The translations under genes and the position numbers were made by a program. This document shows positions 43,865-53,985 of a DNA stretch of 64,000 bases, piece after piece. This stretch comes from Spiroplasma phoeniceum (GTDB taxonomy: Bacteria; Bacillota_I; Bacilli_A; Mycoplasmatales; Mycoplasmataceae). Location: positions 558,001-622,000 of the forward strand of contig CP110830.1 of the NCBI GenBank assembly GCA_026239495.1, in the 5' to 3' direction. Numbering within the stretch: the stretch's first letter is position 1; every line of letters begins with the position of its first letter. The notes under the pieces were generated by a model that was not told where the DNA came from, did no database searches, and was given only the letters and a program-made list of their open reading frames with translations.

Positions 43865-44207
43865 TTTTATCAAATCCTCCTCTTAGCATTTTACCTTCTC
43901 CTAATTCTCCAATTATATTTTCTAACGGTAACAATTGTTTCTTTAACACCATAACTTTATATTCCTTAATTTCTGATATATGCTCCATAATTACAAAAAA
44001 TAAAATAATAAATATAAAAATTAAAAATAAAAAAGCAATTAAAATACCAATTATTATTTCTCTATTTGAAAACAAAATAAAACCTACAATAATTGTAATA
44101 AAATTAATTAAGAATAAAAAATAACAAAAACCAAAACCAAAATTCTTAATAGTAAAATCTCTCTTTAATTTTTTATATTCTTTAGTTGTTTCAAATTTTA
44201 TATCCAT
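43857..44207 (-). CDS. Plectrovirus two-span membrane protein
   Basis: 116 residues with spans [20 protein letters not shown] and [20 protein letters not shown], then a short cytosolic tail [17 protein letters not shown]. First gene after the repeat-containing gap; eight bases overlap with the next start. Confidence 0.65.
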   Translation of the reverse strand: MDIKFETTKEYKKLKRDFTIKNFGFGFCYFLFLINFITIIVGFILFSNREIIIGILIAFLFLIFIFIILFFVIMEHISEIKEYKVMVLKKQLLPLENIIGELGEGKMLRGGFDKIE

Positions 44208-44240
44208 AATATAATCTCCTAACTAAATATCTGTTTAATA

Positions 44241-44370
44241 AACAATGTTATATTTAATGTTTATATATTGCTTGTTTATTGATAAAAACATTGATTATTA
44301 ACAATGTTATACATAATGCTAATATATTGCTTATTTAATTTTTAATAAACAATGTTATTAACAATGTTAA
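44241..44370. repeat. AACAATGTTA iterons in the plectrovirus intergenic region
   Basis: Four copies of AACAATGTTA(T/A) at 44241, 44300, 44348 and 44360, plus two copies of ATATATTGCTTRTTTA. GGCACACT (44392) and AGTGTGCC (44464) form an inverted pair next to them. This is the longest noncoding gap of the virus (44208-44499), so it is the best origin or promoter candidate. Confidence 0.6.
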
Positions 44371-44499
44371 AAATATAAAATAATAAAAATTGGCACACTG
44401 AAAAATACTATTAAGTTTTAAAGTAATAGTTATATAAAATAAATTAATAAAAATAAATAAACTAGTGTGCCTTAGTTTTGTTTATAGTATTATATTCTA

Positions 44500-44727
44500 T
44501 TAAAATCCTTTAACCATATGACGGAAAAAGTTTAATATCTTAATAATAATAAATAATCCAAATGGAATTAAAATAATTCACGCATCACCCAAAAAGGTCA
44601 TTAATTGCGGTAAAATACCATATACGGCATCTTTTACTTTACCCATTGCATTACCTAAACCAGTTCAAATGGAATTCATTCCATCACCAAAACCGATTTT
44701 TGTAACTGTTTCAGTTAATAAATTCAT
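44500..44727 (-). CDS. Plectrovirus major coat protein candidate
   Basis: 75 residues: an amphipathic N-terminal half (IGFGDGMNSIWTGLGNAMGK), one hydrophobic span (AWIILIPFGLFIIIKIL) and a short basic end (FFRHMVKGF), the layout of gp8-type filamentous coat proteins. Strong AAAGGAGG upstream and TAATG coupling to the previous gene suggest high expression. Confidence 0.7.
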
Positions 44728-44876
44728 TATTTTCTATCCTCCTTTTTTTCAAGTTCTTTTTTTTCTTTTTTCTTACCTTGAATTTGTCGAATTTTTTGAT
44801 AAATTGATAAACCAATTCACGCAAAAATACCTAACAAAATCAAAATACTAAATATTCATGTTAATCATACTGGCAC
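44727..44876 (-). CDS. Plectrovirus small membrane protein, GTG start
   Basis: 49 residues. GTG at 44876 follows AAAGGAG. One span (IFSILILLGIFAWIGLSIYQ) then a very basic/acidic tail (GKKKEKKELEKKEDRK). Directly coupled to the coat gene. Confidence 0.6.
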
Positions 44877-45006
44877 GATATAACTCCTTTCATAAATTAA
44901 AAAATTGAAATTTGCAAACTCGCTCCGCTCGTTGTCGCTTTGCGCCACTTAAAAACATTATTGAATAAATTATCAGCTAATAAATTACGCGGAATAATTT
45001 ATTCTT

Positions 45007-45117
45007 TTACTTTTTAATTTCAATATCTTTTGCAATCTTATTGACAATATTAATAACAATATCTTTACCATACTTTTTCACTAACGACCGCAAAATAAAA
45101 TATTGCTTTGTTTGCAT
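45007..45117 (-). CDS. Plectrovirus short basic protein
   Basis: 36 residues, MQTKQYFILRSLVKKYGKD …, preceded by AAGGAG. Too short for assignment but in the right place at the head of the virus operon. A GC-richer hairpin (CTCCGCTCG region, 44923-44945) lies between it and the next gene. Confidence 0.5.
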   Translation of the reverse strand: MQTKQYFILRSLVKKYGKDIVINIVNKIAKDIEIKK

Positions 45118-45606
45118 AATTTCAACTCCTTATTTAAAATATTAATAAAATTTATTTTATAAAAATGTAAATACCACAAAAGTACAAAATGTGTGTGGTT
45201 TCTACAAATTAAATATAAAACAGAAAAATTATTAAATATTAATTGAGTATCACCACGTCATACTAAATCAGTTGTTAAAAATATGGAAAATTTAAGTAAA
45301 TATAATGATAGTTGTATATGAAAATATGATAAAGATACTAATTTAACTTATCAATATGGTAAGGGTTGATTTTATAATAATGAAAAAATAAGTAATCATT
45401 TACGAGATGCCATTATTATTGCTAATTATAAGGGTTAATATTATGAAACATTCATTTAATCAAAAAACAGGAAAATATTATTCTAAATTAATTCGTAATG
45501 TTAATATTTACTTAAATGAAAATGAAGAAAAAGTTTGAAATGAATTTAATGACCTTACTTATTCGCAACGAATTGAACATCTTATTAATTTTTATATAAA
45601 ACACAA

Positions 45607-46678
45607 TAGACTTCTTGCATAACCCATTAAAATAATTTCAAATATTTGTAAAAAGGGGTTAATATAAAATTATAATTTTAATTAATTATGTCTTTTATTT
45701 AAAAATTTAATATTTTGCCACAACGAAAAATTATTTTATTATTCAAATTCGTTAATTTTAAATAAATCTTTTATGATAACTATAATAATTGTAAATTATA
45801 AATTGAAGCAATTAAATTAAATCTTAAACTAAATCGTTTTCTACGATTTCTATATTTTTCTGTAATAATTTTAAATTTTTTAAGAATAGCAAAAATATTT
45901 TCAATAATAATTCTTATTTTTGAAACTAGTCTATTATGTTGTTTTTGTTCTTTATTTAAATGTTTTTTCTTAGTTTTCTTTGTGGGCATTATAACATTAT
46001 TGTGAATTTTTTGTATTCCTTGATAACCACTATCAACTATTAATTTGGTATTTTTTAAAATTGCGATTTTTGATTCTTTAAATAAAGCATAATCGTGTTT
46101 TTTACCAAGTGAAAAACTTGTTGCAATAATTTTTTTGGTTTCTTGTTCGATAATTACTTGTGTTTTAATAGTGTGTTTTTTCTTTTTACCAGAATAAGAT
46201 TGTTTTTGTCTTTTTTTGGGCGTTGAATTGGGGTTTCGGTAGCATCAATAATAATAGTTTTATCATTAAAATAATCATTTATTAGTGCTTTTTTACCAGC
46301 AACTTGCTGAAAATCAGGGTGTTTAATTAAAATATCTTCAATTCACTTGATATTGCGATAACAATTAGCTTCACTAATTCCGAAATTTTTTCCAAGATGA
46401 AAATAAGTTCGATATTCTCGTCAATACGATAAAGTCATCAATAATCGATTTTCTAGTGATAATTTATTAGTTTTGCCACCTTTTTTAAATTTTTCTATTT
46501 CAGCTACTTGTAAAATATCTAACATTTTATTAAAAATATCTTGTTTTATTCCTGTTAATCTTAATCATTCTTTATCATTAATATTTTTAAATTCATCAAA
46601 TTTCATAATTTAATATCCTCATAAATTATATTTTATAATAATATTTTAATAATAAAACCAGGTATCGCAAGAAGTCTA
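45607..46678 (-). mobile_element. IS427-like insertion sequence, best-preserved copy
   Basis: Full length, TA-flanked, no frame error apart from the expected slip site. Confidence 0.9.
45780..46606 (-). CDS. IS5-family (IS427-like) transposase made by -1 frameshifting
   Basis: The first frame starts MKFDEFKNIND at 46606 and ends LLKHK; the second carries KTQVIIEQETKKIIATSFSL, IVDSGYQGIQK and the C-terminal IYNLQLL. An A7 slip run (T7 at about 46211-46217) joins them, the mechanism known for IS427-type elements. The 827-base span is what a -1 shift needs. Of all copies here this one and the fused copy at 18402 look functional. Confidence 0.82.
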
Positions 46679-46692
46679 ATAAAGAAAAATAA

Positions 46693-46719
46693 AAAATAAC
46701 CTTAATTGGTTATTTTTTT
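46693..46719. terminator. Terminator between converging early and late phage operons
   Basis: AAATAACC - TTAATT - GGTTATTTTTTT, with the A-rich left side serving the minus strand. Confidence 0.8.
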
Positions 46720-47011
46720 AAATACTATTTGTTAGTTGTCTAATAGCGTCTTTTTGTTGTTGTTTTTTGTCATTTACTTTAACTTGTTTTTTAACATTTT
46801 TAATTTGACCTGTTTTTAATGCTAATTCTGTTGCATAATCAGGTCCCCGTAAATGTTTTTCGTGGGCAATAACAGCAGTTCTTAATTCTCTAATTTCTGC
46901 TTTATATTTTTTAATTTTTTTAGCAGATAATCCTAGAATACCAAGACTACCCATTCCGCCTGCACCTGCTAATACAAGTAAAGCAATTACTATTTCATTG
47001 CTAATTTCCAT
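46718..47011 (-). CDS. Phage membrane protein with coiled tail (holin or spike candidate)
   Basis: 97 residues from ATG 47011 (AAAGGAAATATTAAA upstream; an in-frame GTG at 47116 would add 35 residues with no better site). One Gly-rich span (IVIALLVLAGAGGMGSLGIL) and then a basic helical tail. Last late gene, where lysis genes often sit; a wall-less host needs no endolysin, and none is seen. Confidence 0.6.
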   Translation of the reverse strand: MEISNEIVIALLVLAGAGGMGSLGILGLSAKKIKKYKAEIRELRTAVIAHEKHLRGPDYATELALKTGQIKNVKKQVKVNDKKQQQKDAIRQLTNSI

Positions 47012-47129
47012 TTTAATATTTCCTTTCTTATCCTTACTCAAACAGTGACCATCTATTCTTTCAAAACAAAATAATTTATAAATTAAACTATATAACCACC
47101 CAAAAATATCAACCACCCCTATATATAGT

Positions 47130-47711
47130 CTATTTTAAATTTAATTCTTTGTTATTTTCTTCTGTTATACCATCTAATTTGTTTCATGCTTTTGCTATTC
47201 TTGGTTGAATAACACGCGGATTAATACGGCAATCTAAACAATGTCTTAAATGGTCTTTTTTTCATTTTGATTTATCAATTCAAATAATAATTAAAGAAAT
47301 TATTAAAGTAATTAAAGGTAATATTGTAAATACTAATCCCATTTTAGATATTTTTAATCGTGGGATATCAATTTTCATATCAACTTTTGGTTTGCTACTA
47401 GCAACAAATATACCTTGAATTCCGTGTGTAAATAAAGGTGTTAATAAAATAGCAATTCCATTACCTCAATATTGACCATAATTATATCAATTAATATTAT
47501 CTTTAATTGCATTAATCATGCCATATTCTAATCAACAATTTAATGCTAAAAATATTAATGTATAAAAACCAACAACTCAACTACGAATTTTATATTTTCT
47601 TTCTCATTCTCTAATATCTTTATGAGTTCAATTATAAGTCGGGATAGGGTCTTTTTTAAATCAATTTCAAGGTAAGGCGCCCTTTAATCAAGTTGTTTTA
47701 TCTTGTTTCAT
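47130..47711 (-). CDS. Phage multi-span membrane protein
   Basis: 193 residues, spans near WVVGFYTLIFLALNCWL, GIAILLTPLFTHGIQGIFV and LVFTILPLITLIISLIIIW, then CLDC and a soluble tail. 14 bases overlap with the previous gene. Could be a virion membrane-channel or holin-like protein; unassigned. Confidence 0.6.
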
Positions 47712-47928
47712 AATTATTTACCTCTAATCATTTTTTATTAAATAATTCTTTAATATCATTTTTATTATTCGAAATAATTCTTCATATTGTATGTTTTTCA
47801 ATTAAATTTAATTCATTGATAGTTGTTGCACTATTTGTTTTTTTATCAGTATATCAAGAATCTAATTTTTCTTTTGCTGAAATAGTATCCATATCACGCT
47901 CATAAATAGAATGTGGTTCATCTGACAT
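47698..47928 (-). CDS. Small phage late protein, hypothetical
   Basis: 76 residues (MSDEPHSIYERDMDTISAKE …), soluble and charged, between two structural-type genes in the late operon. Confidence 0.55.
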
Positions 47929-47939
47929 TAATTCTGTAT

Positions 47940-49256
47940 TTAATTTGAATATTTTATTCTTTTTCTTTCAATATTTAATGTTTGTATTTCATATTTAACA
48001 TTATTTTGATTTAATAAATTAATAATAGCATTTTGATAACCTTTTCTTAAACTAATAGATATTGTAAAAATAGGTAAACCTGAAAATTGAAAGGTATTTC
48101 CAACTACTACATCATAATTTTTATCAAAGTTTTTTTCACTAAAAATTAATGAACTTTTATAAATAGTTTTATTTTCTTTTAAATACCCTAATTCAACTTT
48201 ATATTTATATATTCCATTAGGAGTAATTGGTAAAATATATTGAGTATCATTAGGGACAAAATCGCTAGTATTAATAACTTCTCAATCATTACCATCACTA
48301 ATAGTTACATCACCACTTCCTAATAATGAATTACCATTAATAGTTTTAATATTTGTTCCACTTACTAATTTATCTTGTTTATTAACTAAAAAATTATCAA
48401 TCGTATTTGCATCACAATAATATTTACTTAATAAATCTTTTGCTGTTTTTACAATATATTTACCATCAACTTTTTCAATATAATTTTTATTTAAATCACT
48501 ATCTTTAATAACATCTGAAGGAATATCGTCACCTTGTTTTGCTTTTCATAATCCATTTTCTTCATAAATAGTATTATTATCAAACGGAACAATAAGTTTA
48601 ATATATTCATTATAATCAATTTTAGAAAAGTCATTAATAGTGGGATAAGAAATATTTATTGAATTATCTGTTTGTAATCGTTCTTTTAATCAAAATAATA
48701 ATGTTGGATAAAAAGTTTTTTTACTAATATGTTTATATTCTTCTTCTCAGGGATGAGCATAATTATCTAAACTATAATTATAAGGTCTAGATACTGTTTT
48801 ACTAGATATAATATCAATAATTTCACCTGCTAATTTTAAAGCATTTTTAACATCACGAGTAATATTTTCATTTGCCTCAGGGTCATTAGTTTGTGAATAA
48901 GCAACTCCACCTTGTGAAAATGAAGCACTACCAGTTAAATCATTAACACCTTTGGGTAAATATCAATTAATAACTGCTAATAAACAAGCAGATTGAATAT
49001 AACTTAATCATTTATCATATTCAATTAAACCAGTATTATCTTTTTTTACTCAGGGAAATAATTCTTTTTTATTAATCTTATCGGAAATTGTTCCACCTGA
49101 TAATCTATCCATTCATAAACTAGTTTTTAAAATAGCATTATAAATTAAATTATCATTATAAGCAGATTGTTTTCTATCATTAATAGGTTGTCAAAGTTTA
49201 CTTTCTTTAACATCTTCAACTGTTATAAATAACAAATTACTTAAATTATTTTCCAT
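47940..49256 (-). CDS. Phage late structural protein (collar/neck or fibre candidate)
   Basis: 438 residues. The N-terminal half is helical (LWQPINDRKQSAYNDNLIYN), and the middle has KLVSGTNIKTINGNSLLGSG followed by DVTISDG, a repeat-like motif common in phage tail fibres and appendages. The C-terminal ~100 residues are beta-rich. It overlaps the preceding gene by 11 bases. Confidence 0.62.
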
Positions 49257-50184
49257 ATAAAACACCTCTTAATTGATTACGATATTTATTTTTTAAATTA
49301 CTTGGTTTATAACTATTAACTTTTATTTTTGTTTTATTAATCGCCTTAATAGATTTATTAACCTGATAAAATTTATTATTAACTGGTGTTTTATATAAAT
49401 TCTTAATATTTTTAACATCACTTTTTCGCTCTCGACATCATTTTTTATTATTAATTTCACCAGCAAAATTAAAATTAAAATGTCCAATATTTAAATTATT
49501 AATAAACTTTTTAATTTGTTGTAATTTTTGAACTGTTGGTAATGTTAATTTAATATTTCCTTTGGGATATTTTTCTTTTAATGCTTGTTGTAATCTTTTT
49601 TTAATATAATATCTTAAATGACTAGGTAATCATTTTCTTAATCAATAACGCCAAAATAAAGTCCCAGCATTAGATACAGCATTACTTAATAATTTTCAAA
49701 TTTCAACTGGAACACTAGGATAAACATAAGGTCCATAAAATTTCGGATGCTTTTCTGTTTTTGTATATATTAAAATAGTTAAATTACCTGTTAAAGTTAA
49801 TTTATTAGTTATATTAAACATTCCATTATCAAGTCAACTACTATTTAAAGGTTGTCAATTAGTATTTAAATAATTTTCATTTTTAAATTGTTCTCTATTT
49901 TTAATATTATTATCTTTTTCTAATTGACTTAATATTTGTTGTATTTCTTTTTTATGACCTTTTTTAATTAAATCTACATAAGTAAATGGATTTAATCACT
50001 GATAAATATCTTCAACTTTACTTGTAATTTTATTATATTTATCAGTAATATAATTAATTGGTTTTAATAATTTATTTTGAACTTGATTAACTCTATTAAT
50101 TAAATTTACAAATTTACTTATTAAAGGTTTATTTTCTAAATTAGTTACTAATAAAGTTAAAACTCGTAATATTAGTAAATTCAT
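49246..50184 (-). CDS. Phage late protein, basic, hypothetical
   Basis: 312 residues, basic, helix-rich N-terminus (VNQVQNKLLKPINYITDKYN) and a very basic C-terminal 80 residues (NKKWCRERKSDVKNIKNLYK). Located just after the capsid gene. Could be a head-tail connector or DNA-ejection protein; not recognised. Confidence 0.58.
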
Positions 50185-50190
50185 TGTTTA

Positions 50191-51561
50191 TTAAGAATTT
50201 TTAATTACTGCATCAATCGGATTTGTTTGACCACTAGCGTTGTTTTTACCTTCAATTTGAACTTCAACAGTTTTATCATTTGTAATATTAATTGGTCAAT
50301 CTTCACCTTTACTTTCAATAAAGTAATCAAAATCACTTTCGGTTAAAGAACTATCTACGGCTTTTACTGCTTTTAAAACAACAGCTTTAAATTGTGGTTT
50401 TAACTGTTCGGCTGTTGTTTGTGTTGGTTCTGCAACATGAATAGTTGGTTTATCTATTTTATTAATTTTACTAATATCTATTTTACTTGGTGTTGGTGCA
50501 GTGATTACATAATCAACTGGCACTCTAAAAGTTTTATTTAGATTGCTTTTAGCAGTATTAATTTCTTCTTGTGTAGGTGCTTTTTCTAAAATAATTTTAC
50601 ATGTTTTAGGATATAAAATTGTTGGAGTAGCATATTGAACTTTACCGATTCATTTAGGGTTAGCAGTATCATTATCTAAAACTTGTTGAATAGTATCCAT
50701 ATTAATTGGATATGCTCATACTTGTTTATTAATAATTAAACCATTTACATTATTAAAATTATAACCTTTATCACGGTTAACTTGTCCTTTTGTATATGTT
50801 TTTTCTAAATGAAAGCTTTTTGATACAGGAATACCCATTGCTGTATTTTCATATAATTCACCATTAACCATTGCTTTTAATTGGGCTTGTGAACCAATTA
50901 CTTTTAAATAAGCAGGTGTTAATCCTAAATACGCCCTACGACCTAAAACCATAAACATTTTATCTGTTGGCAAACCAAAATATAAATTACTAATTTGATT
51001 TGTTAATTCAATCAAAGTTTCATTTAATGTAAAGAATGCTTTATTTGCATCATCAGCATTATCTGCTGTATAACTACGAAATGGAATTACTTCATACTGA
51101 CCATCTGCTAAACAATAATCATAAATAGCCTGAATTAATTCACATTCTAAATTAACAAATTTATTTTGTACAACACTAGAAATAGCATCAGCAATAACAC
51201 CATTTTTAATATTTTGTTCTATTAATGCTAAATCAAAAGCCTCATTCATTAATTTTAAATTAAATCTTTTATCAATAGGAACTGGAATTCTTGTTAATCC
51301 CATTGTTTGAGTTGTCCCACCATTTGGTAATGAATAATCATTTTGTCATATCACACGATGAGTTAAATTATATAATGCTTGTCCAGCATTAGGTAATCAA
51401 GCAACTTGTTCTGCTGTTGCTGTCGCATATTGCATAATACTTGCATATTCATTATATAATGGTCCACGCAATAATGCATTAACCATATCAACATAAGCTT
51501 TTTGACCTGTTGTATTACCTTCTAATGTAAAAGGTACTTGTGGCAAATTAATTGTTGCCAT
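50191..51561 (-). CDS. Phage major capsid protein
   Basis: 456 residues, directly downstream of the scaffold gene, the standard order. The ~360-residue core (MATINLPQVPFTLEG … YLKVIGSQAQLKAMVNG) is followed by a C-terminal extension (TPSKIDISKINKIDKPTIHV … NKTVEVQIEG-type) that resembles a surface Ig-like or head-decoration domain. Self-assembles into the icosahedral head. The left prophage copy lacks this gene. Confidence 0.75.
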
Positions 51562-51577
51562 AATTTCACTTCCCTTA

Positions 51578-52039
51578 TTATCTAAGGTTTTTAAGTGTAT
51601 AATCGGTTAATTTTTTAATTTCTTCCGGAGTATATGCTCCTTTTTCTTTAATAGTTTCAATTTCATCATTTTTATTTTCAACCGAATTTTCAATCATATC
51701 TTTAATAAAATTAGTTGGTGAAATTGATGATTGTTCTTCAACAAACAAATCAGGTTTTAATTCTTTTAAAGTTTGCATTTTTTCAGTTAAAGAATTACCA
51801 CTAACTTTATCTAAATTAGTTTTAATATCTTCAATTTTAGTAGATGGAACATCTTTAAATGCTTTTAATTCATCTAATTCATTAGATAATTTAATAAAGT
51901 CTTCTTTTGATATAACATCTTCGCGTTTTTGCACACTTTCTCTAATTTGCTTTGCTTCATTATTAAACTGATTTAAGATATTTTCAGCAATCTCTTCACT
52001 TAAACCTTGTTCTATTAATTGTTCTTTTGTAAGTGCCAT
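51578..52039 (-). CDS. Phage capsid scaffold protein
   Basis: 153 residues, highly charged and helical (LSEEIAENILNQFNNEAKQI, DELKAFKDVPSTKIEDIK), ending in basic TLKNLR. Size, composition and position before the capsid gene fit scaffold proteins. Preceded by AGAGAGG and promoter 52126-52153. Confidence 0.75.
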   Translation of the reverse strand: MALTKEQLIEQGLSEEIAENILNQFNNEAKQIRESVQKREDVISKEDFIKLSNELDELKAFKDVPSTKIEDIKTNLDKVSGNSLTEKMQTLKELKPDLFVEEQSSISPTNFIKDMIENSVENKNDEIETIKEKGAYTPEEIKKLTDYTLKNLR

Positions 52040-52125
52040 TTTATAAACCTCTCTTTTTTTATCCTTGTCCGATTAACAAGTCAGCATAACTCTTTTTTAC
52101 GGAAAAAGATTAAACCTATAACTTA

Positions 52126-52153
52126 ATTATATACTAATATTTTATAATTACAA
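52126..52153 (-). promoter_or_regulatory. Late promoter before the scaffold gene (right prophage)
   Basis: Minus strand: TTGTAA (52148-52153), 16-bp spacer, TATAAT (52126-52131), same as at 17956-17983. The gap 52040-52385 carries this and the divergent cassette promoter, nothing coding. Confidence 0.65.
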
Positions 52154-52304
52154 TACTTTTTATAAACTAACACTAAACAATTACACACAATAAACAAGCA
52201 AAACAACATATAATATTATTATATTTCATTTCTAATTTAGCCCTTAAAACGCGTCATAAGAGTTATTTTAAAAGATAAAAGTTTTAAATAATTTCTAATT
52301 TTTC

Positions 52305-52333
52305 TTGTATATATATATATATATATATATAAT
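52305..52333 (+). promoter_or_regulatory. TA-tract promoter of the RIP cassette
   Basis: TTGTAT (52305-52310), a 17-bp spacer of uninterrupted TA repeats, TATAAT (52328-52333). The -10 box is itself the end of the repeat. Confidence 0.78.
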
Positions 52334-52340
52334 GATGGTA

Positions 52341-52365
52341 AATCTTGATAAAAAGTTTCAAGATT
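52341..52365 (+). promoter_or_regulatory. Leader inverted repeat of the RIP cassette
   Basis: AATCTTGA - 9 nt - TCAAGATT at about the transcript start. A GGAG site follows at 52373 and ATG at 52386. Confidence 0.7.
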
Positions 52366-52385
52366 AAGAAAAGGAGAAAAAAAGT

Positions 52386-53981
52386 ATGAAAAAATTACTT
52401 AGTTTATTAAGTGTATTAACTATTAGTGGAAGTGCTATACCAACAACAATTGCCGCTAGTAGTTATAAAAAACAAGAAAAATTAAACATTGATATTAATT
52501 CAAAAACAAATAATTCAGAAAATTTAAATAGAGGTAAAAGACAAAATAATAACATAACCCCCGAGGTTAAAGTTTCTTATGAAATTAATGATTATTTTTC
52601 TGATTTATATAATGCTATTAATTTTCTTCAAGATAATGCTAATATCAGATTAATTTCTCCACAAGAAACAGGCGGATATAGTTCTCCTCGTATTTTTTAT
52701 GTAAACGAAAATTCTAATAATCAATACTTTATTATGCCAATTAACATAGAAAATGATAGAGAAATACGTTTAATTTTTAGAAGTAATGATTTTTATTTGC
52801 AAGGATTTATTAGTGGGCGAACATGTAATAATGAATTTTTAAATGTTTATTATTATTTTAATGATTCAACAATAACAAATGTTTCAGAAGCTACAAGATC
52901 AGAAATAATACCATTTGGATCAAATTATACCGGTTCTAATGGACTTAGAGCTGATGAAAGAACGCCAATTAGATGAACAGGTATAGTAGATGCTTTTCAT
53001 CAACTAGCAAATTATGGAGAAAATCCTTCTTTTGTTGATAGTAACATACTTCGATCATCTTTTCTTCGTGTTATTTTAGCAACATCAGAAGCATTAAGAT
53101 TTAGAGAGGTAAGAAATAATATAATTTCTAATTATAATAATGATACTTCAACTAGTAATTGAGGTTGATATTTTGATAATTTTTTAAAAAATTGGGATCA
53201 TATTTCAAAAGAAGCATTAAATTATTTATTTCAACTAGGAACACTAGTTGGATTTTATCAACTTAAAAATATTAATATATTTTCTAAAACATTATCAAAT
53301 TATTACAAATCTTGTAATAGAAGACAGGCAAGAGAATTAAATAATAATGAATATTGTTTTTCTAATATAAAAAAAGATTTAAATTTAATAATTAATAATT
53401 ATTTTTTGGGATATTTAAATAATAATGACGATAAAACAATCATTGAGTCAGTTAAAAATAAAAATAAATTAGCTGATATAGAGGGTTATACAATTAGAAA
53501 TAAAACATATAATTCAGCAGAATTTTGAATTGATAATAAAAATGATTATTATGAACAGTGAAGTTGAAAAAAAGTTTATTTTGAAATTTTAGTAGATAAT
53601 GAAAACCCGCTTTATGATAAAGAAGATTTTTTTCAAGTATATTATGTATCTGCTGGACATGATAAAATTAAAACTAATTTATCATTAAAAACTGCTCTAG
53701 GAATTGAAAAAATGTTTTATGAAAATCGCAAAACAGATTTTATGATTTATTTATCAAATTTATTTAAAAAAATGGAACAAAAAGATAACACTGCTTGGTT
53801 AGGATCGATTACAGATACTGATCATTCAACATTAGTAGATTTTATTTATGAGCATTATTCATATTTTCATAATAAAGTTTTAGAATTATCAATAAATAAA
53901 AATTATAATACAATTGAGATTGAAACAAATAGAGTGGGAGAATGAAATCCTAATTATATTTATTTAATTAATAAGAAATAA
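52386..53981 (+). CDS. Secreted ribosome-inactivating protein (RIP) toxin, prophage cargo
   Basis: 531 residues with a signal peptide (MKKLLSLLSVLTISGS … AA). Residues ~60-300 form an RNA N-glycosidase domain: active-site Tyr137 (FYLQGFISG), Tyr181 (NYTGSNGL), Glu235 and Arg238 (ATSEALRFREV) and Trp270 (NWDHISK). Spacing between them (44, 54, 3, 32) nearly equals that of ricin A chain (43, 54, 3, 31). RIPs remove an adenine from the sarcin-ricin loop of eukaryotic 28S rRNA. The C-terminal ~120 residues (NPLYDKEDFFQVYYV …) form a separate domain shared with the left-prophage protein. It is antisense to the phage late genes, with its own promoter, and is followed after four bases by a lipoprotein. 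Spiroplasma RIPs are known from defensive symbionts of Drosophila. Confidence 0.92.
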
Positions 53982-53985
53982 ATAT

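Larger units (their letters stand above)
36646..45206 (-). mobile_element. Integrated plectrovirus (SpV1-like filamentous phage), apparently whole
   Basis: About 8.56 kb between 15-bp direct repeats, the size of SpV1-type genomes. Ends carry near-matching inverted sequences (ACCACATACATTTTG at 36654 and CAAAATGTGTGTGGT at 45185). The minus strand holds the filamentous-phage order: small ORFs, coat protein, membrane genes, Zot-type ATPase, ORF1 attachment-type protein. A transposase and a + strand lipoprotein lie at the left. One defect is seen, a stop in the ATPase. Confidence 0.85.
36392..45438 (+). pseudogene. RuvC-like Holliday junction resolvase, split by a plectrovirus
   Basis: Two exactly compatible pieces: 36392-36645 (MSNLIKIGIDPSGTGTTAV … GAIKYKT) and 45222-45438 (EKLLNINWVSPRHTKSVVKN … SNHLRDAIIIANYKG). 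Joined they give 156 residues in frame with the RuvC-type acidic residues in IGIDPSG, NIEDC and HLRDA. The break carries a 15-bp direct repeat (36631-36645 and 45207-45221) and encloses the plectrovirus. As it stands, the 5' piece reads on into virus DNA to a stop at 36800. It would resolve recombination intermediates beside RecT. Confidence 0.85.
45443..46692 (+). pseudogene. Small phage early protein, split by an insertion sequence
   Basis: MKHSFNQKTGKYYSKLIRNV … INFYIKHN at 45443-45608 continues after the element as NKEK and TAA at 46690-46692: a 59-residue protein if the element is removed with one TA. Residues 18-50 (NVNIYLNENEEKVWNEFNDL) look like a small DNA-binding or ribbon-helix-helix protein. 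Last gene of the + strand early block. Confidence 0.65.
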
